A stretch of DNA of 64,000 bases from Hymenobacter sedentarius (GCF_001507645.1 NZ_CP013909.1:1798001-1862000), one strand, 5' to 3'; shown: positions 27,210-35,760, counted from the first letter of the stretch. A program made the numbers and translations. The notes: generated by a model not told the origin, from the letters alone.

Positions 27210-27374
27210 ATGGCTAAGAAAGTAGTAGCAACTCTGAAAAGCACAGAGAATGCCAAGAACTGGGCAAAGGTTATTCGTGCCGTGAAATCGGAGAAAACCG
27301 GTGCTTACACCTTCCGTGAGGAAATGGTGCTCCTCGACAAAGTACAAGAGTACTTGGCCACCGGCAACAAGTAA
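27210..27374 (+). CDS. DUF4295 family protein
   Basis: 54 residues beginning MAKKVVATLKSTENAKNW and ending YLATGNK. This tiny basic protein is characteristic of Bacteroidota and nearly always sits between rpmG and ftsY. Its function is unknown; a ribosome association is a reasonable guess from its fixed neighbours. Followed by a terminator. Confidence 0.93.
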   Translation: MAKKVVATLKSTENAKNWAKVIRAVKSEKTGAYTFREEMVLLDKVQEYLATGNK

Positions 27375-27399
27375 GCCACTGGCGCTGTAGTTAACGCTG

Positions 27400-27428
27400 A
27401 AAAAGTCCCACCTTCGTGGGACTTTTTT
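27400..27428 (+). terminator. Rho-independent terminator
   Basis: GTCCCAC / GTGGGAC stem with CTTC loop, flanked by A and T runs, 26 bp after the DUF4295 stop and before ftsY. Confidence 0.85.
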
Positions 27429-27562
27429 CGTGTTTGCCGTATGCTGTAGGGCAACCCGCAGGGCCGGCCTGGGCTCGCGCTGCGGCATTGCTGTTAGCTG
27501 TTAGCAATTATTACCACCAATCGTTTACCGATACGCAGGGCTCTGGCTTTGCGCTCCCGCTT

Positions 27563-28534
27563 ATGGGCCTCTTCGATTTTTTTAAGAAAGACAAGGAAAG
27601 CACCACCCAGCAAGCCTCGCTCGATGCGGGCCTGGAAAAGACCAAAACCAATTTCTTTGAGCAGCTGAGCAAGGCCGTGGTGGGCAAAAGCACCGTGGAC
27701 GAAGCGGTGCTCGACGACTTGGAAGGCCTGCTTGTGCACGCCGACGTAGGCATCGAAACCACGGTCAAAGTCATTGACCGCATCGAGGCCCGCGTGGCCC
27801 GCGATAAGTACGTGAGCACCGGCGAGCTGGACCGCATCCTGCGCGAGGAAATCGCCGGCTTGCTGGAAGACAATAATTCTGGCTCCTCGGCCCTGCTGGA
27901 CAGCGCCGGCACCACCGGGCAGCCCTACGTCATCATGGTAGTCGGTGTGAACGGGGTGGGCAAGACCACTACCATCGGCAAGCTGGCTCACCGCTTTCAT
28001 GCTGCCGGCAAGAAGGTGGTGCTGGGTGCGGCCGATACCTTCCGGGCCGCGGCCGTGGACCAGCTCATCATTTGGGGGCAGCGCGTGGGCGTGCCCGTGG
28101 TGAGCCATGGCATGAATACCGACCCGGCTTCTGTGGCCTACGACGCCGTGCAAAAAGGCGTGGAGATGGGGGCCGATGTGGTCATCATCGACACGGCCGG
28201 CCGCCTGCACAACAAGGTGAACCTGATGAACGAGTTGAGCAAAATCAAGCGCGTGATGCAGAAGGTAATTCCGGATGCGCCGCACGAGGTGCTGCTGGTG
28301 CTCGACGGCAGCACCGGCCAGAATGCCTTTTTGCAAGCCAAAGAATTTACCAAAGCCACCGAAGTAACAGCCCTCGCCATTACCAAGCTCGACGGCACGG
28401 CCCGCGGCGGCGTAGTTATTGGCATCTCCGACCAGTTCAGCATTCCGGTGCGCTACATCGGGGTAGGGGAGAAGATGACCGATTTGCAGCTCTTCGACCG
28501 GCACACGTTTGTCAACTCGTTGTTTAAAAAATAA
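27563..28534 (+). CDS. ftsY: Signal recognition particle receptor FtsY
   Basis: 323-residue SRP GTPase that docks ribosome-SRP complexes to the membrane. N domain helices to ~100, then G domain motifs: [15 protein letters not shown] (P-loop), [30 protein letters not shown] and [12 protein letters not shown] at the C-terminus. The acidic A domain is very short. ATG 27563 ([11 protein letters not shown]) is the conserved start; the upstream open frame is rejected. A terminator sits between the DUF4295 gene and ftsY, so ftsY probably has its own promoter or depends on readthrough. Confidence 0.97.
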   Translation: MGLFDFFKKDKESTTQQASLDAGLEKTKTNFFEQLSKAVVGKSTVDEAVLDDLEGLLVHADVGIETTVKVIDRIEARVARDKYVSTGELDRILREEIAGLLEDNNSGSSALLDSAGTTGQPYVIMVVGVNGVGKTTTIGKLAHRFHAAGKKVVLGAADTFRAAAVDQLIIWGQRVGVPVVSHGMNTDPASVAYDAVQKGVEMGADVVIIDTAGRLHNKVNLMNELSKIKRVMQKVIPDAPHEVLLVLDGSTGQNAFLQAKEFTKATEVTALAITKLDGTARGGVVIGISDQFSIPVRYIGVGEKMTDLQLFDRHTFVNSLFKK

Positions 28535-28560
28535 GCGCCCGGCTTAGCCCAACCTACCAG

Positions 28561-28602
28561 CGGCCCGCACTGCCAAGCAATACTTGGCGGTGCGGGCCGT
28601 TT
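28561..28602 (+). terminator. Strong hairpin terminator after ftsY
   Basis: 17-bp arms (28561-28577 and 28583-28599, one T-G pair) with a 5-nt loop, then TTT. Its tail overlaps the -7 box of the next gene. Confidence 0.75.
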
Positions 28603-28609
28603 ACCTTCG
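28602..28609 (+). promoter_or_regulatory. -7-like element (TACCTTCG) four bases before a start codon
   Basis: TACCTTCG ends four bases before ATG 28614, as at 17766 and 33113. No matching -33 element at standard spacing was seen. Confidence 0.4.
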
Positions 28610-28613
28610 CACC

Positions 28614-29465
28614 ATGAAGGACATTCAAACGCTCGCCGTGGTGGGAGCCGGCACCATGGGGCTGGGCATTGCGCAGCTCGGTATTCAGCACGGCCTGCCC
28701 ACCGTTTTATTCGACCTCAGCCCCACCGCGCTGGAGAAAGCCCAAACGGCCATCGCCGCCGGCCTGGGCAAGCTGGTGGAGAAAAATAAGCTCACTGCCG
28801 AGGCTCGCGACGCCGCCCTGGCCCGCCTCACCGTGGCCACCGATATGGGGCTGGCTCAGGCCGACCTCGTGATTGAAGCCGTAGTAGAGCAGCTCGACGT
28901 GAAGCACCAGCTGTTTCGGGAGTTGGCCGTGCTCAACGGCCCCGGCACCATTCTGGCTTCCAATACATCGTCGCTGCCCATCACGCAGCTGGCCGCGCCG
29001 GTACCGCACCCGGAGCGGGTTGTGGGCATGCACTTCTTCAACCCGGCGCCGCTGATGCCGCTAGTGGAGGTAATAAGCGGCGTGGCCACCGCTCCTGCCG
29101 TGGCCGATGCCGTGGAAGCCCTGGCCCGGCGCTTGGGCAAAACGCCCGTGCGCGCCGCCGATGCCCCCGGCTTTATCGTGAACCGCGTGGCCCGCCATTA
29201 CTACGTCGAGAGCCTAAAGATTGTGGAGGAGAACGTGGCTTCGTTCCAGGTAGTGGATGAATTGCTGGAAGCCAGCGGATTCAAAATGGGCCCTTTTCGG
29301 TTAATGGACCTGATTGGAGTTGATACCAACTTCTCGGTGACCAGCGCCATGTATGCTTCGTTTTACCAAGATGCCAAGTTCCGGCCCAGCCGCATCCAGC
29401 AGCAGAAAGTAGATGCCGGGCACCACGGCCGCAAAACGGGCCGGGGGTTTTACGATTACCAGTAA
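28614..29465 (+). CDS. 3-hydroxyacyl-CoA (3-hydroxybutyryl-CoA) dehydrogenase
   Basis: 283 residues. NAD-dependent oxidation of 3-hydroxyacyl-CoA to 3-ketoacyl-CoA. Rossmann motif GAGTMGLGIA at ~11-20; NTSSLPITQLA; the catalytic His in GMHFFNPAPLMPLVEVI; APGFIVNRVARHYYVE begins the C-terminal domain. A single-domain enzyme as in butanoate or phenylacetate metabolism. ATG 28614 gives the standard N-terminus. Confidence 0.93.
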   Translation: MKDIQTLAVVGAGTMGLGIAQLGIQHGLPTVLFDLSPTALEKAQTAIAAGLGKLVEKNKLTAEARDAALARLTVATDMGLAQADLVIEAVVEQLDVKHQLFRELAVLNGPGTILASNTSSLPITQLAAPVPHPERVVGMHFFNPAPLMPLVEVISGVATAPAVADAVEALARRLGKTPVRAADAPGFIVNRVARHYYVESLKIVEENVASFQVVDELLEASGFKMGPFRLMDLIGVDTNFSVTSAMYASFYQDAKFRPSRIQQQKVDAGHHGRKTGRGFYDYQ

Positions 29466-29475
29466 CTCATCTGCA

Positions 29476-29949
29476 ATGAGCATTTCCGTTGAGGCCTTAC
29501 TACGCCGTATTTCCCGGTTCATGCCCCTGTGCTCGTTGCTGTTTGTGGCAGCCTGCGGTGACAAAGTCGATGACCAGCCGCTGATACCGTACGCGCCAGT
29601 GAACCTCAGCATCAACATCACCAACCAGGCCTACACGGCGCTGCGCTACGATAATGGCGCGGTAACCTTGCCGGTGAAAGGGCCCGCGGGCGACGGTGGC
29701 GTGAAAGGCGTAATTGTGGTTCGGCAAAGCGCGGGCACGTACTTGGCTTTCGAGCGCAACTGCCCATATCGGCCCTATGATGCCTGCGCTCTAGTGAGCC
29801 TGGACCGCAACTCGCGGCTTTTTATGCGCGATTCCTGCTGCAATTCTCAATTCGATCTGCGCGGTCAAGTGACCGGCGGTCCGGCCCCAAGGCCTCTAAA
29901 ACAGTACAGTACGAGCCTACAGGGCACCTTGCTCAACATCACGAACTAA
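29476..29949 (+). CDS. Lipoprotein with degenerate Rieske-like fold
   Basis: 157 residues; a hydrophobic start followed by a lipobox-like LFVAACGDK predicts lipid attachment. The second half has the layout of a Rieske protein (NCPYRPYDACALV, then DSCCNSQFDLRGQVTGGPA), but both cluster-binding His positions are replaced (CPY instead of CPH; CCNSQ instead of CPCHG). It is therefore unlikely to hold a normal [2Fe-2S] cluster. Some Bacteroidota lipoproteins share this pattern; role unknown. It starts 10 bp after the dehydrogenase stop and may be co-transcribed. Confidence 0.6.
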   Translation: MSISVEALLRRISRFMPLCSLLFVAACGDKVDDQPLIPYAPVNLSINITNQAYTALRYDNGAVTLPVKGPAGDGGVKGVIVVRQSAGTYLAFERNCPYRPYDACALVSLDRNSRLFMRDSCCNSQFDLRGQVTGGPAPRPLKQYSTSLQGTLLNITN

Positions 29950-29988
29950 GCCGACCCTTAACTTTTTAGAAAAAAAACTGATTTCAGC

Positions 29989-30019
29989 TTGTGCTTTTTT
30001 AGAGAAGGTCGTAAGTTTG
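29989..30019 (+). promoter_or_regulatory. Promoter of tRNA-Asn (TTG, 20 bp, TAAGTTTG)
   Basis: -33 TTG at 29989-29991 and -7 TAAGTTTG at 30012-30019, 40 bp upstream of the mature tRNA. Confidence 0.7.
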
Positions 30020-30059
30020 CAGTCCGAAACAACAACAACCGGGTTTCGGGCAAGAAATT

Positions 30060-30133
30060 GCTTCCTTAGCTCAGCCGGTTAGAGCATCTGACTGTTAATC
30101 AGAGGGTCCCTGGTTCGAGCCCAGGAGGGAGCG
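30060..30133 (+). tRNA. tRNA-Asn (GUU)
   Basis: 74-nt cloverleaf: acceptor GCTTCCT pairs with AGGGAGC (one G-T), D stem GCTC/GAGC, anticodon stem TCTGA/TCAGA around CTGTTAA (anticodon GTT), T arm CCTGG-TTCGAGC-CCAGG, discriminator G. CCA is not encoded. An integrase gene follows, so this is the likely attachment site. Confidence 0.96.
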
Positions 30134-30144
30134 CTACAACACAA

Positions 30145-30180
30145 GAAGCCCGCCGATAACCGGGGGGCTTCTTTGTTTTT
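30145..30180 (+). terminator. Terminator after tRNA-Asn
   Basis: GAAGCCC / GGGCTTC stem at 30145-30171 followed by TTTGTTTTT. Confidence 0.75.
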
Positions 30181-30242
30181 AAGCTATTCAGGGCACATTT
30201 GGGTTTGGTCGTTCGGCTGTCGTCGGTTAACTTTCGGTATGA

Positions 30243-30275
30243 ACCGGGACAGAGACCGGGACACAAACCGGGACA
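30243..30275 (+). repeat. Three tandem 12-bp repeats (ACCGGGACA units)
   Basis: ACCGGGACA occurs at 30243, 30255 and 30267, exactly 12 bp apart, between the tRNA-Asn gene and the integrase gene. Position and spacing suit integrase arm-type or excisionase sites, or an integrase promoter operator. Confidence 0.75.
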
Positions 30276-30287
30276 TAGCCTAATCCG

Positions 30288-31649
30288 ATGATACGCCCAA
30301 CCGCTTACAAGAAGACCATTAGCGTCAAGTTTTACTTGCGGCTGACGGCCAAAAATCGGGATGGATGCTGCCCGGTACGACTCACTGCTCGGTGGCACGG
30401 CGAGGAATTGCAAGTGGATAGCGGGGAAATCGTGTTGCCGGAACGGCCAGGCAAAGGCGGCGAGGTGGAATACCTGTAGGACCTGACAAGCCAGCGAGCC
30501 TTGAGCGGGCGGCGCCTGACGCCAAAGGAGGAAGAAGCGGGCGTGCCCACGCACCCGGATACGGCCACCAACATCAATGCCTGACTGGCGGGATTGGAGA
30601 AGGACGTGACCGATACCTTCAACCACCTATTTGAAAAGGCCCCGTTTGAAAAGGTGAGTAAGGCTGCGCTGCTAGCTGAGCTGTTCCCGGTGGCTCCGAC
30701 CATGGCAGTGGCTCCGGTAGCCATGAACCGCACCTTCCGGCAAGTGCTGGAAGAATGGAAGGCGGAAAACCGCAACCTGGCCAAAGACTCGTTGCGCAAG
30801 TATGACCAGCTGGCTACGATGATGGAAAGCTGGCGGCCGGACCTGCGGCCTGACCAGGTGACGCAGAAGGTGGCCAAGGAGTACCAGCAGCACCTGTTGG
30901 ACCTGCAGAAGTCGGACGCGACCATCAAGGTGCATTTCGGGGGCATTCGCAAGTGCCTGGAGCAGCTGGGGCTGCCGACGGATATGGCGTGGCTGCAGTA
31001 CACGGCCAAGAATGCGCCGCAGCTGGATTTGGAAATTGAGGAAGTGCGCAAGCTGATTCGGTGGCGGCCCACTTCTGAGCATCTGGCCGAAGAGCGGGAC
31101 CGGTGGCTGTTTCAGTTATTCAGTGGGCGACGGTACGAGGACCTGGAAAAATTTGATAAGCGCGAGCGAATCATGCTGACGCTAGCCGATGGTAGCCAGG
31201 TGCCCGCGCTGCTCCATGCGCAGGGGAAAACGGGTAATGACGCGGCTGTACCGCTACCTCCCATAGCTATGAAGATTGGCGAGCGGTGGGGCTGGCAGTT
31301 TCCGGCCCGCAACTGGCAGCAACGCGGGGACTGGATTAAGGAAATATCACAGGGCGCCGGCCTGACGCGCGAGTGGGATGACCGGCTGATAACGGGTGGC
31401 AAGGTGGTGCACAACTGGCGCCCCATCTGGCAGATCATCAGCACGCACACGGCACGGCACACGGCCGGCACCCTGCTCAAGCAAGTGAGCAACGGAAACA
31501 AGGCCCTGGCCAAGCTGGTGCTCGGGCACGCCGATGAGGACGTGACGGACCGGTATGCGAAGGATAAGGCGCGGCTGCTGGCCCCGGCGGTATTGGAAGC
31601 TTGGCGGGAGGTGCTAGGCGAGCTGTACGACGGCGAGCCACTGCCGTAA
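30288..31649 (+). pseudogene. Tyrosine recombinase/phage integrase, interrupted by two in-frame stops
   Basis: One reading frame from ATG 30288 to TAA 31649 encodes an N-terminal arm-binding domain (KKTISVKFYLRL), a SAM-like core-binding domain (FRQVLEEWKAENRNL) and a catalytic domain with Arg (LFSGRRYEDL), HTARH, LGHADED and the Tyr nucleophile in DRYAK. TAG at 30477-30479 and TGA at 30582-30584 break the first third. No frameshift is needed. A shorter protein from TTG 30594 would keep the core-binding and catalytic domains but lose the arm domain. Placement beside tRNA-Asn is typical of an integrated island. Confidence 0.88.
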
Positions 31650-31731
31650 TTGCTAGGGGCGACGAATAACCGGTAACAACCCGTAACCTGGCTGTATTTA
31701 AAAAAAAGCTAATGGTAAAGGCCCGGCTTAC

Positions 31732-32187
31732 TTAATAGCGCGACTGCACGGTGACAAACATTTGATGCTTTCCGGAAAGACTTTCCGTAAACTGCTTGAA
31801 ATAAGCCGCGGCTTTTTCGTTGCCATACATTTTTTTCAGCAACGTTAAGATGTCGTAGTTAGCTCCTGTAATCACGGGGTCCATGACAAAGAAATAGGAG
31901 TACGTGCCATCTGCTTCGGGTCGCACCGGGTTAAGCACCCGGGTTTGGCGAAAGGTGCGCTGGTCTGCAGGGCCAAGTTTGGCCGCCATGGGCCAGAATA
32001 TTTCCGTTACAAACCGCTCAAACTGGGCCCGCTTGTCCGCTTTTACGTGGTTAATAACCACCCATACCGTGTCACCGGCCTGAGCTAGCGTGCGTCGCCC
32101 AGCCGCGGCTTGTCCGGCGGCCCTCAGCGAGGAGGCCATGCTGAACAGGAGGATGCCCAACACCAAACAGTAATTCCTGATTTTCAT
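31732..32187 (-). CDS. Secreted protein of unknown function
   Basis: 151 residues with a signal peptide (LVLGILLFSMASSLRAAG). The mature part begins DTVWVVINHVKADKRAQFERF, resembling the first strand and helix of dimeric alpha/beta-barrel (antibiotic biosynthesis monooxygenase-like) proteins, but I cannot assign a family with certainty. No catalytic residues recognised. It converges on the integrase remnant. Confidence 0.55.
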   Translation of the reverse strand: MKIRNYCLVLGILLFSMASSLRAAGQAAAGRRTLAQAGDTVWVVINHVKADKRAQFERFVTEIFWPMAAKLGPADQRTFRQTRVLNPVRPEADGTYSYFFVMDPVITGANYDILTLLKKMYGNEKAAAYFKQFTESLSGKHQMFVTVQSRY

Positions 32188-32489
32188 ACCAAAGAAAGAA
32201 ATGGGTTAGAAATTGGAAAGCTCTTTGCAGCGTTCAACGAAAGGTCCGTCACCTGATTGGGCCAACGTTCAATTCATTTATTTGTGCGACTATTAAATAT
32301 AGACAAGGCCAGAGGGTAATAAAACCACGTCAGAAAAAATAATAAGGCTTCCCTAAACCATTGGGATTCGGTCACTTTTTCAGAAAAAAGGAGCTTTTGA
32401 AAACGGAATGCCTCTCCTTGGGCTCACTACCCAAATGCATTGTATTCCCTTCCGAATGGCACTTGCCAGTACGCGGAACAACTTTAAGA

Positions 32490-32621
32490 TTACAGGGAAT
32501 AACCAAGGGATTCTACTACAGCCACGTGTTTCTAAACGTCGCTGGCTGCTGCGGCCTTATCGTGGTTGTGGCGTTGTTCCTGAGCCCGCTGCTGCGCCGG
32601 TGGATGCAGGAAATAAGGTAA
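32490..32621 (+). pseudogene. Remnant of an MFS-type transporter C-terminus
   Basis: A frame ending at TAA 32619-32621 encodes FYYSHVFLNVAGC followed by a hydrophobic helix and SPLLRRWMQEIR, which looks like the last membrane helix and tail of a peptide/MFS transporter. No matching upstream gene exists, so it reads as a fragment. The rest of 32188-32859 shows no gene I can support. Confidence 0.35.
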
Positions 32622-32859
32622 GCACCGCGGTAGCACCAAGCACCCTCATGGACCTGGGGCTCCGTCTGAGGGTAGGTAAGGCATGAATCGGGTTTTTGAC
32701 AAGGGAGTCGTATTGCAGTGCTTGCGGTAAGAGAAAGCGCGCTGCGGCGGAACTGCACGATAGTAGCGCAACCCTAAGTTTGGAGCAGGTAATGCCGAGG
32801 CTGAATTCCAGCCCACCTGGTTGGCTACAAAGTGCCTGCAGACTGCCTCTATCCTGCCT

Positions 32860-33054
32860 TTAACTACGGTTGAGGGCTGCTGTTACTTCGGCTTCTGGCA
32901 GGCTCGTGTATGCGCAGAACTCGGCTACCGAAACGTAGGCGCGGGCGGGCTTGTGCAACCTGATGCGGATGCGTTGGAGGAGGCGCTTGCCGGCGTCGTA
33001 GCCGGTGCCGGTGAGCTGGGCAACGTCTTTAGGGTAAAGGCAAACCTGGGGCAT
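32860..33054 (-). CDS. Small conserved protein of accessory regions
   Basis: 64 residues from ATG 33054: MPQVCLYPKDVAQLTGTGYD, basic middle (RLLQRIRIRLHK), then YVSVAEFCAYTSLPEAEV. The pattern resembles small Bacteroidota proteins with a helix-turn-helix-like or excisionase-like fold; function unproven. A -7 box (TATATTCG) 31 bp upstream supports this start rather than the longer frame from 33126. Divergent from the nuclease gene. Confidence 0.6.
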   Translation of the reverse strand: MPQVCLYPKDVAQLTGTGYDAGKRLLQRIRIRLHKPARAYVSVAEFCAYTSLPEAEVTAALNRS

Positions 33055-33084
33055 CTTGGGACGGGTTGGGGCTAATGGGGCGGA

Positions 33085-33092
33085 CGAATATA
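33085..33092 (-). promoter_or_regulatory. -7 promoter element (TATATTCG on minus strand)
   Basis: Fits TAnnTTYG, 30 bases upstream of ATG 33054. It shares a 70-bp divergent promoter region with the box at 33113. Confidence 0.45.
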
Positions 33093-33112
33093 CAACGGTT
33101 AAAACCCGTCCG

Positions 33113-33120
33113 TAGGTTCG
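33113..33120 (+). promoter_or_regulatory. -7-like element (TAGGTTCG) four bases before a start codon
   Basis: Ends four bases before ATG 33125 of the nuclease gene, the same arrangement as at 17766 and 28602. Confidence 0.4.
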
Positions 33121-33124
33121 TTTC

Positions 33125-33709
33125 ATGAATCATAAAGCGCTGTATTTCAGTGGGTGGTTACGGTCGGTTGCGGCTGGTTTAGGGATGAGCTATCTCCCTT
33201 TCCTTGGCGTTGATGGCAGTGGTGCGGGTAAGGTGCCGCTCGTGATGGAAACGGGGCGTATGGTGCGGGTAGTAGACGGCGACACCTACGACGTGCTGGC
33301 CGGCGGCGTGGTGCGCCGCGTGCGGCTGCTGGGCGTGGATGCGCCGGAACGGGACCAGCCCTACGGAAAGCAAGCAGCAGACTCGGTGACGCGGCTGCTG
33401 CGGCCGGCGCAGCTGGTGCTGCTGACGCGGCACGGGGTGGACATCTACGGGCGGACCCTGGGCGCCGTGTGCCTGCCGGTGGCGGGCCAGCCCGCGCTGG
33501 CGCTGGATTCGCTGCTGGTGGTGCGCGGCTGGGCGTGGGCCTGGGACCCAAATCATCGGATAGCCGGGCGAGCCGCGCAGCAAGTAGAGGCACAGCGGGC
33601 CGGGCGCGGGCTCTGGAAATGCGGGGTGAGCCAGGCCGTGCCGCCCAAGCTGTGGCGGACCTTCCATTCAGAAATCAAGCGGCGCTACCGGGTTGGTTGC
33701 ACCTGGTAG
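33125..33709 (+). CDS. Thermonuclease (SNase) family protein
   Basis: 194 residues. Staphylococcal-nuclease core: VRVVDGDTYDVLAGG, VRLLGVDAPERDQPYG (Ca and catalytic Asp/Glu), VDIYGRTLG (catalytic Arg). The hydrophobic N-terminus could be a weak signal or anchor. It lies first among several small plus-strand genes after the integrase. Confidence 0.87.
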   Translation: MNHKALYFSGWLRSVAAGLGMSYLPFLGVDGSGAGKVPLVMETGRMVRVVDGDTYDVLAGGVVRRVRLLGVDAPERDQPYGKQAADSVTRLLRPAQLVLLTRHGVDIYGRTLGAVCLPVAGQPALALDSLLVVRGWAWAWDPNHRIAGRAAQQVEAQRAGRGLWKCGVSQAVPPKLWRTFHSEIKRRYRVGCTW

Positions 33710-33767
33710 CAACGTCGCACAAATGCAAGCAGCCGCGACTTATCTCTAACTTTTATTCCCTCTTCTC

Positions 33768-34514
33768 ATGGCCTCTCAAAATGGCATCCTGGGGTTGCAA
33801 GGCACGGTGGGCGGCCTTGTCTTCGCCAAAAACGGCACGGTCCGTCAGAAACCGGCCTCCAACAAAGCCGCCTTCGCCTCGGCGGCCTCGCTGGCGCGCA
33901 CCCGCGAAAACGCGTCGGAATTCGGCCGCGCGGCCACCGGCGGCAAGCTCATCCGCTCGGCCTTCCGCTCGCTCATCGCCACGGCCTCGGACGCGCGGAT
34001 GGTGAGCCGGCTCACGCAGCGGGTGCGTCAAATCGTGGGCCTGGACGAAGCCAACGACCGCGGCGAGCGGGTGGTGGACAAGGACAACGTCGGCGGTCTG
34101 CTTGGCTTCGACTTCAACGCCGGCGCGGGCCTGGGCCAAAGCCTGTTTTTCCCGTTCGCGGTAGCCGTGGCCGGCGCGGACGTGACCCTGACGGTGCCCC
34201 GCCTGAACCCGGCCACCGACCTGGTGGCCCCGCAGGGCGCGACGCACTTCGAACTGCTCTACGGGGTGGCGACGATGAACTTCGAAACCGGCACCTACGA
34301 GGCCGGAACGGTGGCGGCCCCGTTTGGCACGCAGTCGCTCAGCGCGGCCCCCGTGGCCGACCAGGCGCTGGTGGCCACGCTGCCCACGGCCCCGACCGCC
34401 GACGACGTGGTGATGGCCGTGCTGGGCGTGAACTTCTACCAGCAGTTGAACGGCAAGCTCTACCCGCTCAACAACAACGCCACCAACCCGCTAGCCATCG
34501 CCTACGTGGCATAA
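33768..34514 (+). CDS. Conserved Bacteroidota protein of unknown function
   Basis: 248 residues. Starts MASQNGILGLQGTVGGLVF and contains RTRENASEFGRAATGGKLIR, a pattern I recognise from a Bacteroidota family of unknown function often found beside mobile or phage-like genes. No enzyme motif and no signal peptide. The second half is beta-rich with few charges, which could suit a structural protein. Ends at a strong hairpin; the next gene seems to be its partner. Confidence 0.65.
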   Translation: MASQNGILGLQGTVGGLVFAKNGTVRQKPASNKAAFASAASLARTRENASEFGRAATGGKLIRSAFRSLIATASDARMVSRLTQRVRQIVGLDEANDRGERVVDKDNVGGLLGFDFNAGAGLGQSLFFPFAVAVAGADVTLTVPRLNPATDLVAPQGATHFELLYGVATMNFETGTYEAGTVAAPFGTQSLSAAPVADQALVATLPTAPTADDVVMAVLGVNFYQQLNGKLYPLNNNATNPLAIAYVA

Positions 34515-34533
34515 GCCACGCAGCATGGTAACG

Positions 34534-34562
34534 CGGCCGGCGCCTGACGGCGCCGGCCGTTT
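34534..34562 (+). terminator. GC-rich hairpin terminator
   Basis: CGGCCGGCGCC / GGCGCCGGCCG stem with loop TGAC (34534-34559) followed by TTT. Confidence 0.7.
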
Positions 34563-34616
34563 GGGTGGGGTTACGGCCCGGTTGCTCTTGGTTTTACTTC
34601 TAACTCTATATTTCTA

Positions 34617-35357
34617 ATGCTTTCAAGAACCGCCTATCAAAAACAAGCGGACAAGCGCCTGAAAACGGCGCTCAAGCTGCGCGCCCGCTACGACGGCCGG
34701 GTGCGCAAATACGCCACGGCCCTCGGCGCGGCCCTGGCCGGCGCGGCCGATGCCAAAGCGCGCGTGGACCGCATTAACCTGCTCTACGGCGTAGACGTCT
34801 CGACCGAAACGCTGCTGGTGCACGACCTGCGCGCTGCGGGCCTGCCCGGCCTGCTCAGCACGAGCATGGCCGCCAGCACGCCGGGCGAGGAAGTGCAGTT
34901 CTTTAACGCCATCGTGGATGGCAACGGCGGCGTGGCCTTGGCTACGGAGACCCTGTTCGGGGAAGTGGTGGACCCCGCCGCGCCGGTAGCGGACGCGCCC
35001 CCGGTTGTGCTGACGCCGCCCGTGGTAATCGAGCAGTCCCCGGCCCCTACCCCGGAGGGACCCGTCCCCGTGGTTGACGGGGCGGTGGCGGGGCAGGTGA
35101 CGCTGGCCGGCCCCAACGGGACAATAGCGGGCGTGACGATTGAATCGGCGCCGGGTGTGAGCTTGGACTTTGCCCCGCTCTACAGCGGCAGTTCGACGCC
35201 CGTTGACATGTACCTGTTCGTGTACGTGGAAGACCCGATGACCGCGAAGGTGACCTTTGCCGACCGGTACGCCGGCCAGCCCTTCACCGTGCACCTGGCC
35301 GATGGCCGCACCGCCACGGGCCTCTTCACCAAAGGCTCGTATGGCATTGACGTGTAG
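34617..35357 (+). CDS. Protein of unknown function with Pro-rich linker
   Basis: 246 residues. The N-terminal ~45 residues are helical and strongly basic (KQADKRLKTALKLRARYDGR); a Pro/Val-rich linker lies at ~118-150 (PPVVLTPPVVIEQSPAPTPE); the C-terminal part is beta-rich with YLFVYVEDPMTAKVTF. No family recognised. It is preceded and followed by terminators, so it is its own transcript. Confidence 0.6.
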   Translation: MLSRTAYQKQADKRLKTALKLRARYDGRVRKYATALGAALAGAADAKARVDRINLLYGVDVSTETLLVHDLRAAGLPGLLSTSMAASTPGEEVQFFNAIVDGNGGVALATETLFGEVVDPAAPVADAPPVVLTPPVVIEQSPAPTPEGPVPVVDGAVAGQVTLAGPNGTIAGVTIESAPGVSLDFAPLYSGSSTPVDMYLFVYVEDPMTAKVTFADRYAGQPFTVHLADGRTATGLFTKGSYGIDV

Positions 35358-35385
35358 CCGCGGCTCCTACCGGTAGAATGAAGAA

Positions 35386-35416
35386 GGCCAGCTCCCGTTT
35401 GGGGCTGGCCTTTTTT
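35386..35416 (+). terminator. Rho-independent terminator
   Basis: GGCCAGC / GCTGGCC stem (with inner CC/GG) ending in six Ts at 35411-35416, 28 bp after the preceding gene. Confidence 0.85.
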
Positions 35417-35438
35417 ATGGTAGTAAAAGCGAAAGGAC

Positions 35439-35589
35439 CGTGGCTGTTGCAGAAGTCTCACTTCATTTCCAAAACCAGTTAAACGAGTGGCCCATTGAGC
35501 AGAAAGTCCGCGATAAGCGCGTTTTATTGCCTTGCCGCGCGGCGGCCCCACGCCTGGAACTCACGGCGCCGAGTTCTGCAATAGCCACG
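35439..35589. mobile_element. MITE-like element, copy 1
   Basis: 151 bp bounded by terminal inverted repeats CGTGGCTGTTGCAGAAGTC (35439-35457) and GAGTTCTGCAATAGCCACG (35571-35589). No coding capacity. Its ends match the element at 40061-40209 with one mismatch each. Confidence 0.7.
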
Positions 35590-35760
35590 ACCGTTATAGT
35601 AAACTATTGGGGATGGCGTGCTCTTAACCGGACGGCTCCCGCTGGTTGCTTGGGGAGCCAGGAAGGACGGGCCCAGGCGCCTAAGCGGAGGGGAACCGCC
35701 CAAGTCTTCGCCCGTATCCTTCTGCTTTCGGGGCGCGTTGGCCGGAGGTACCTTACGAGG

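Noticed and set aside
32361..32621. 86-residue gene with its own start
   Set aside because: The N-terminal half is not protein-like; only the final helix resembles a transporter, so a fragment is more likely.
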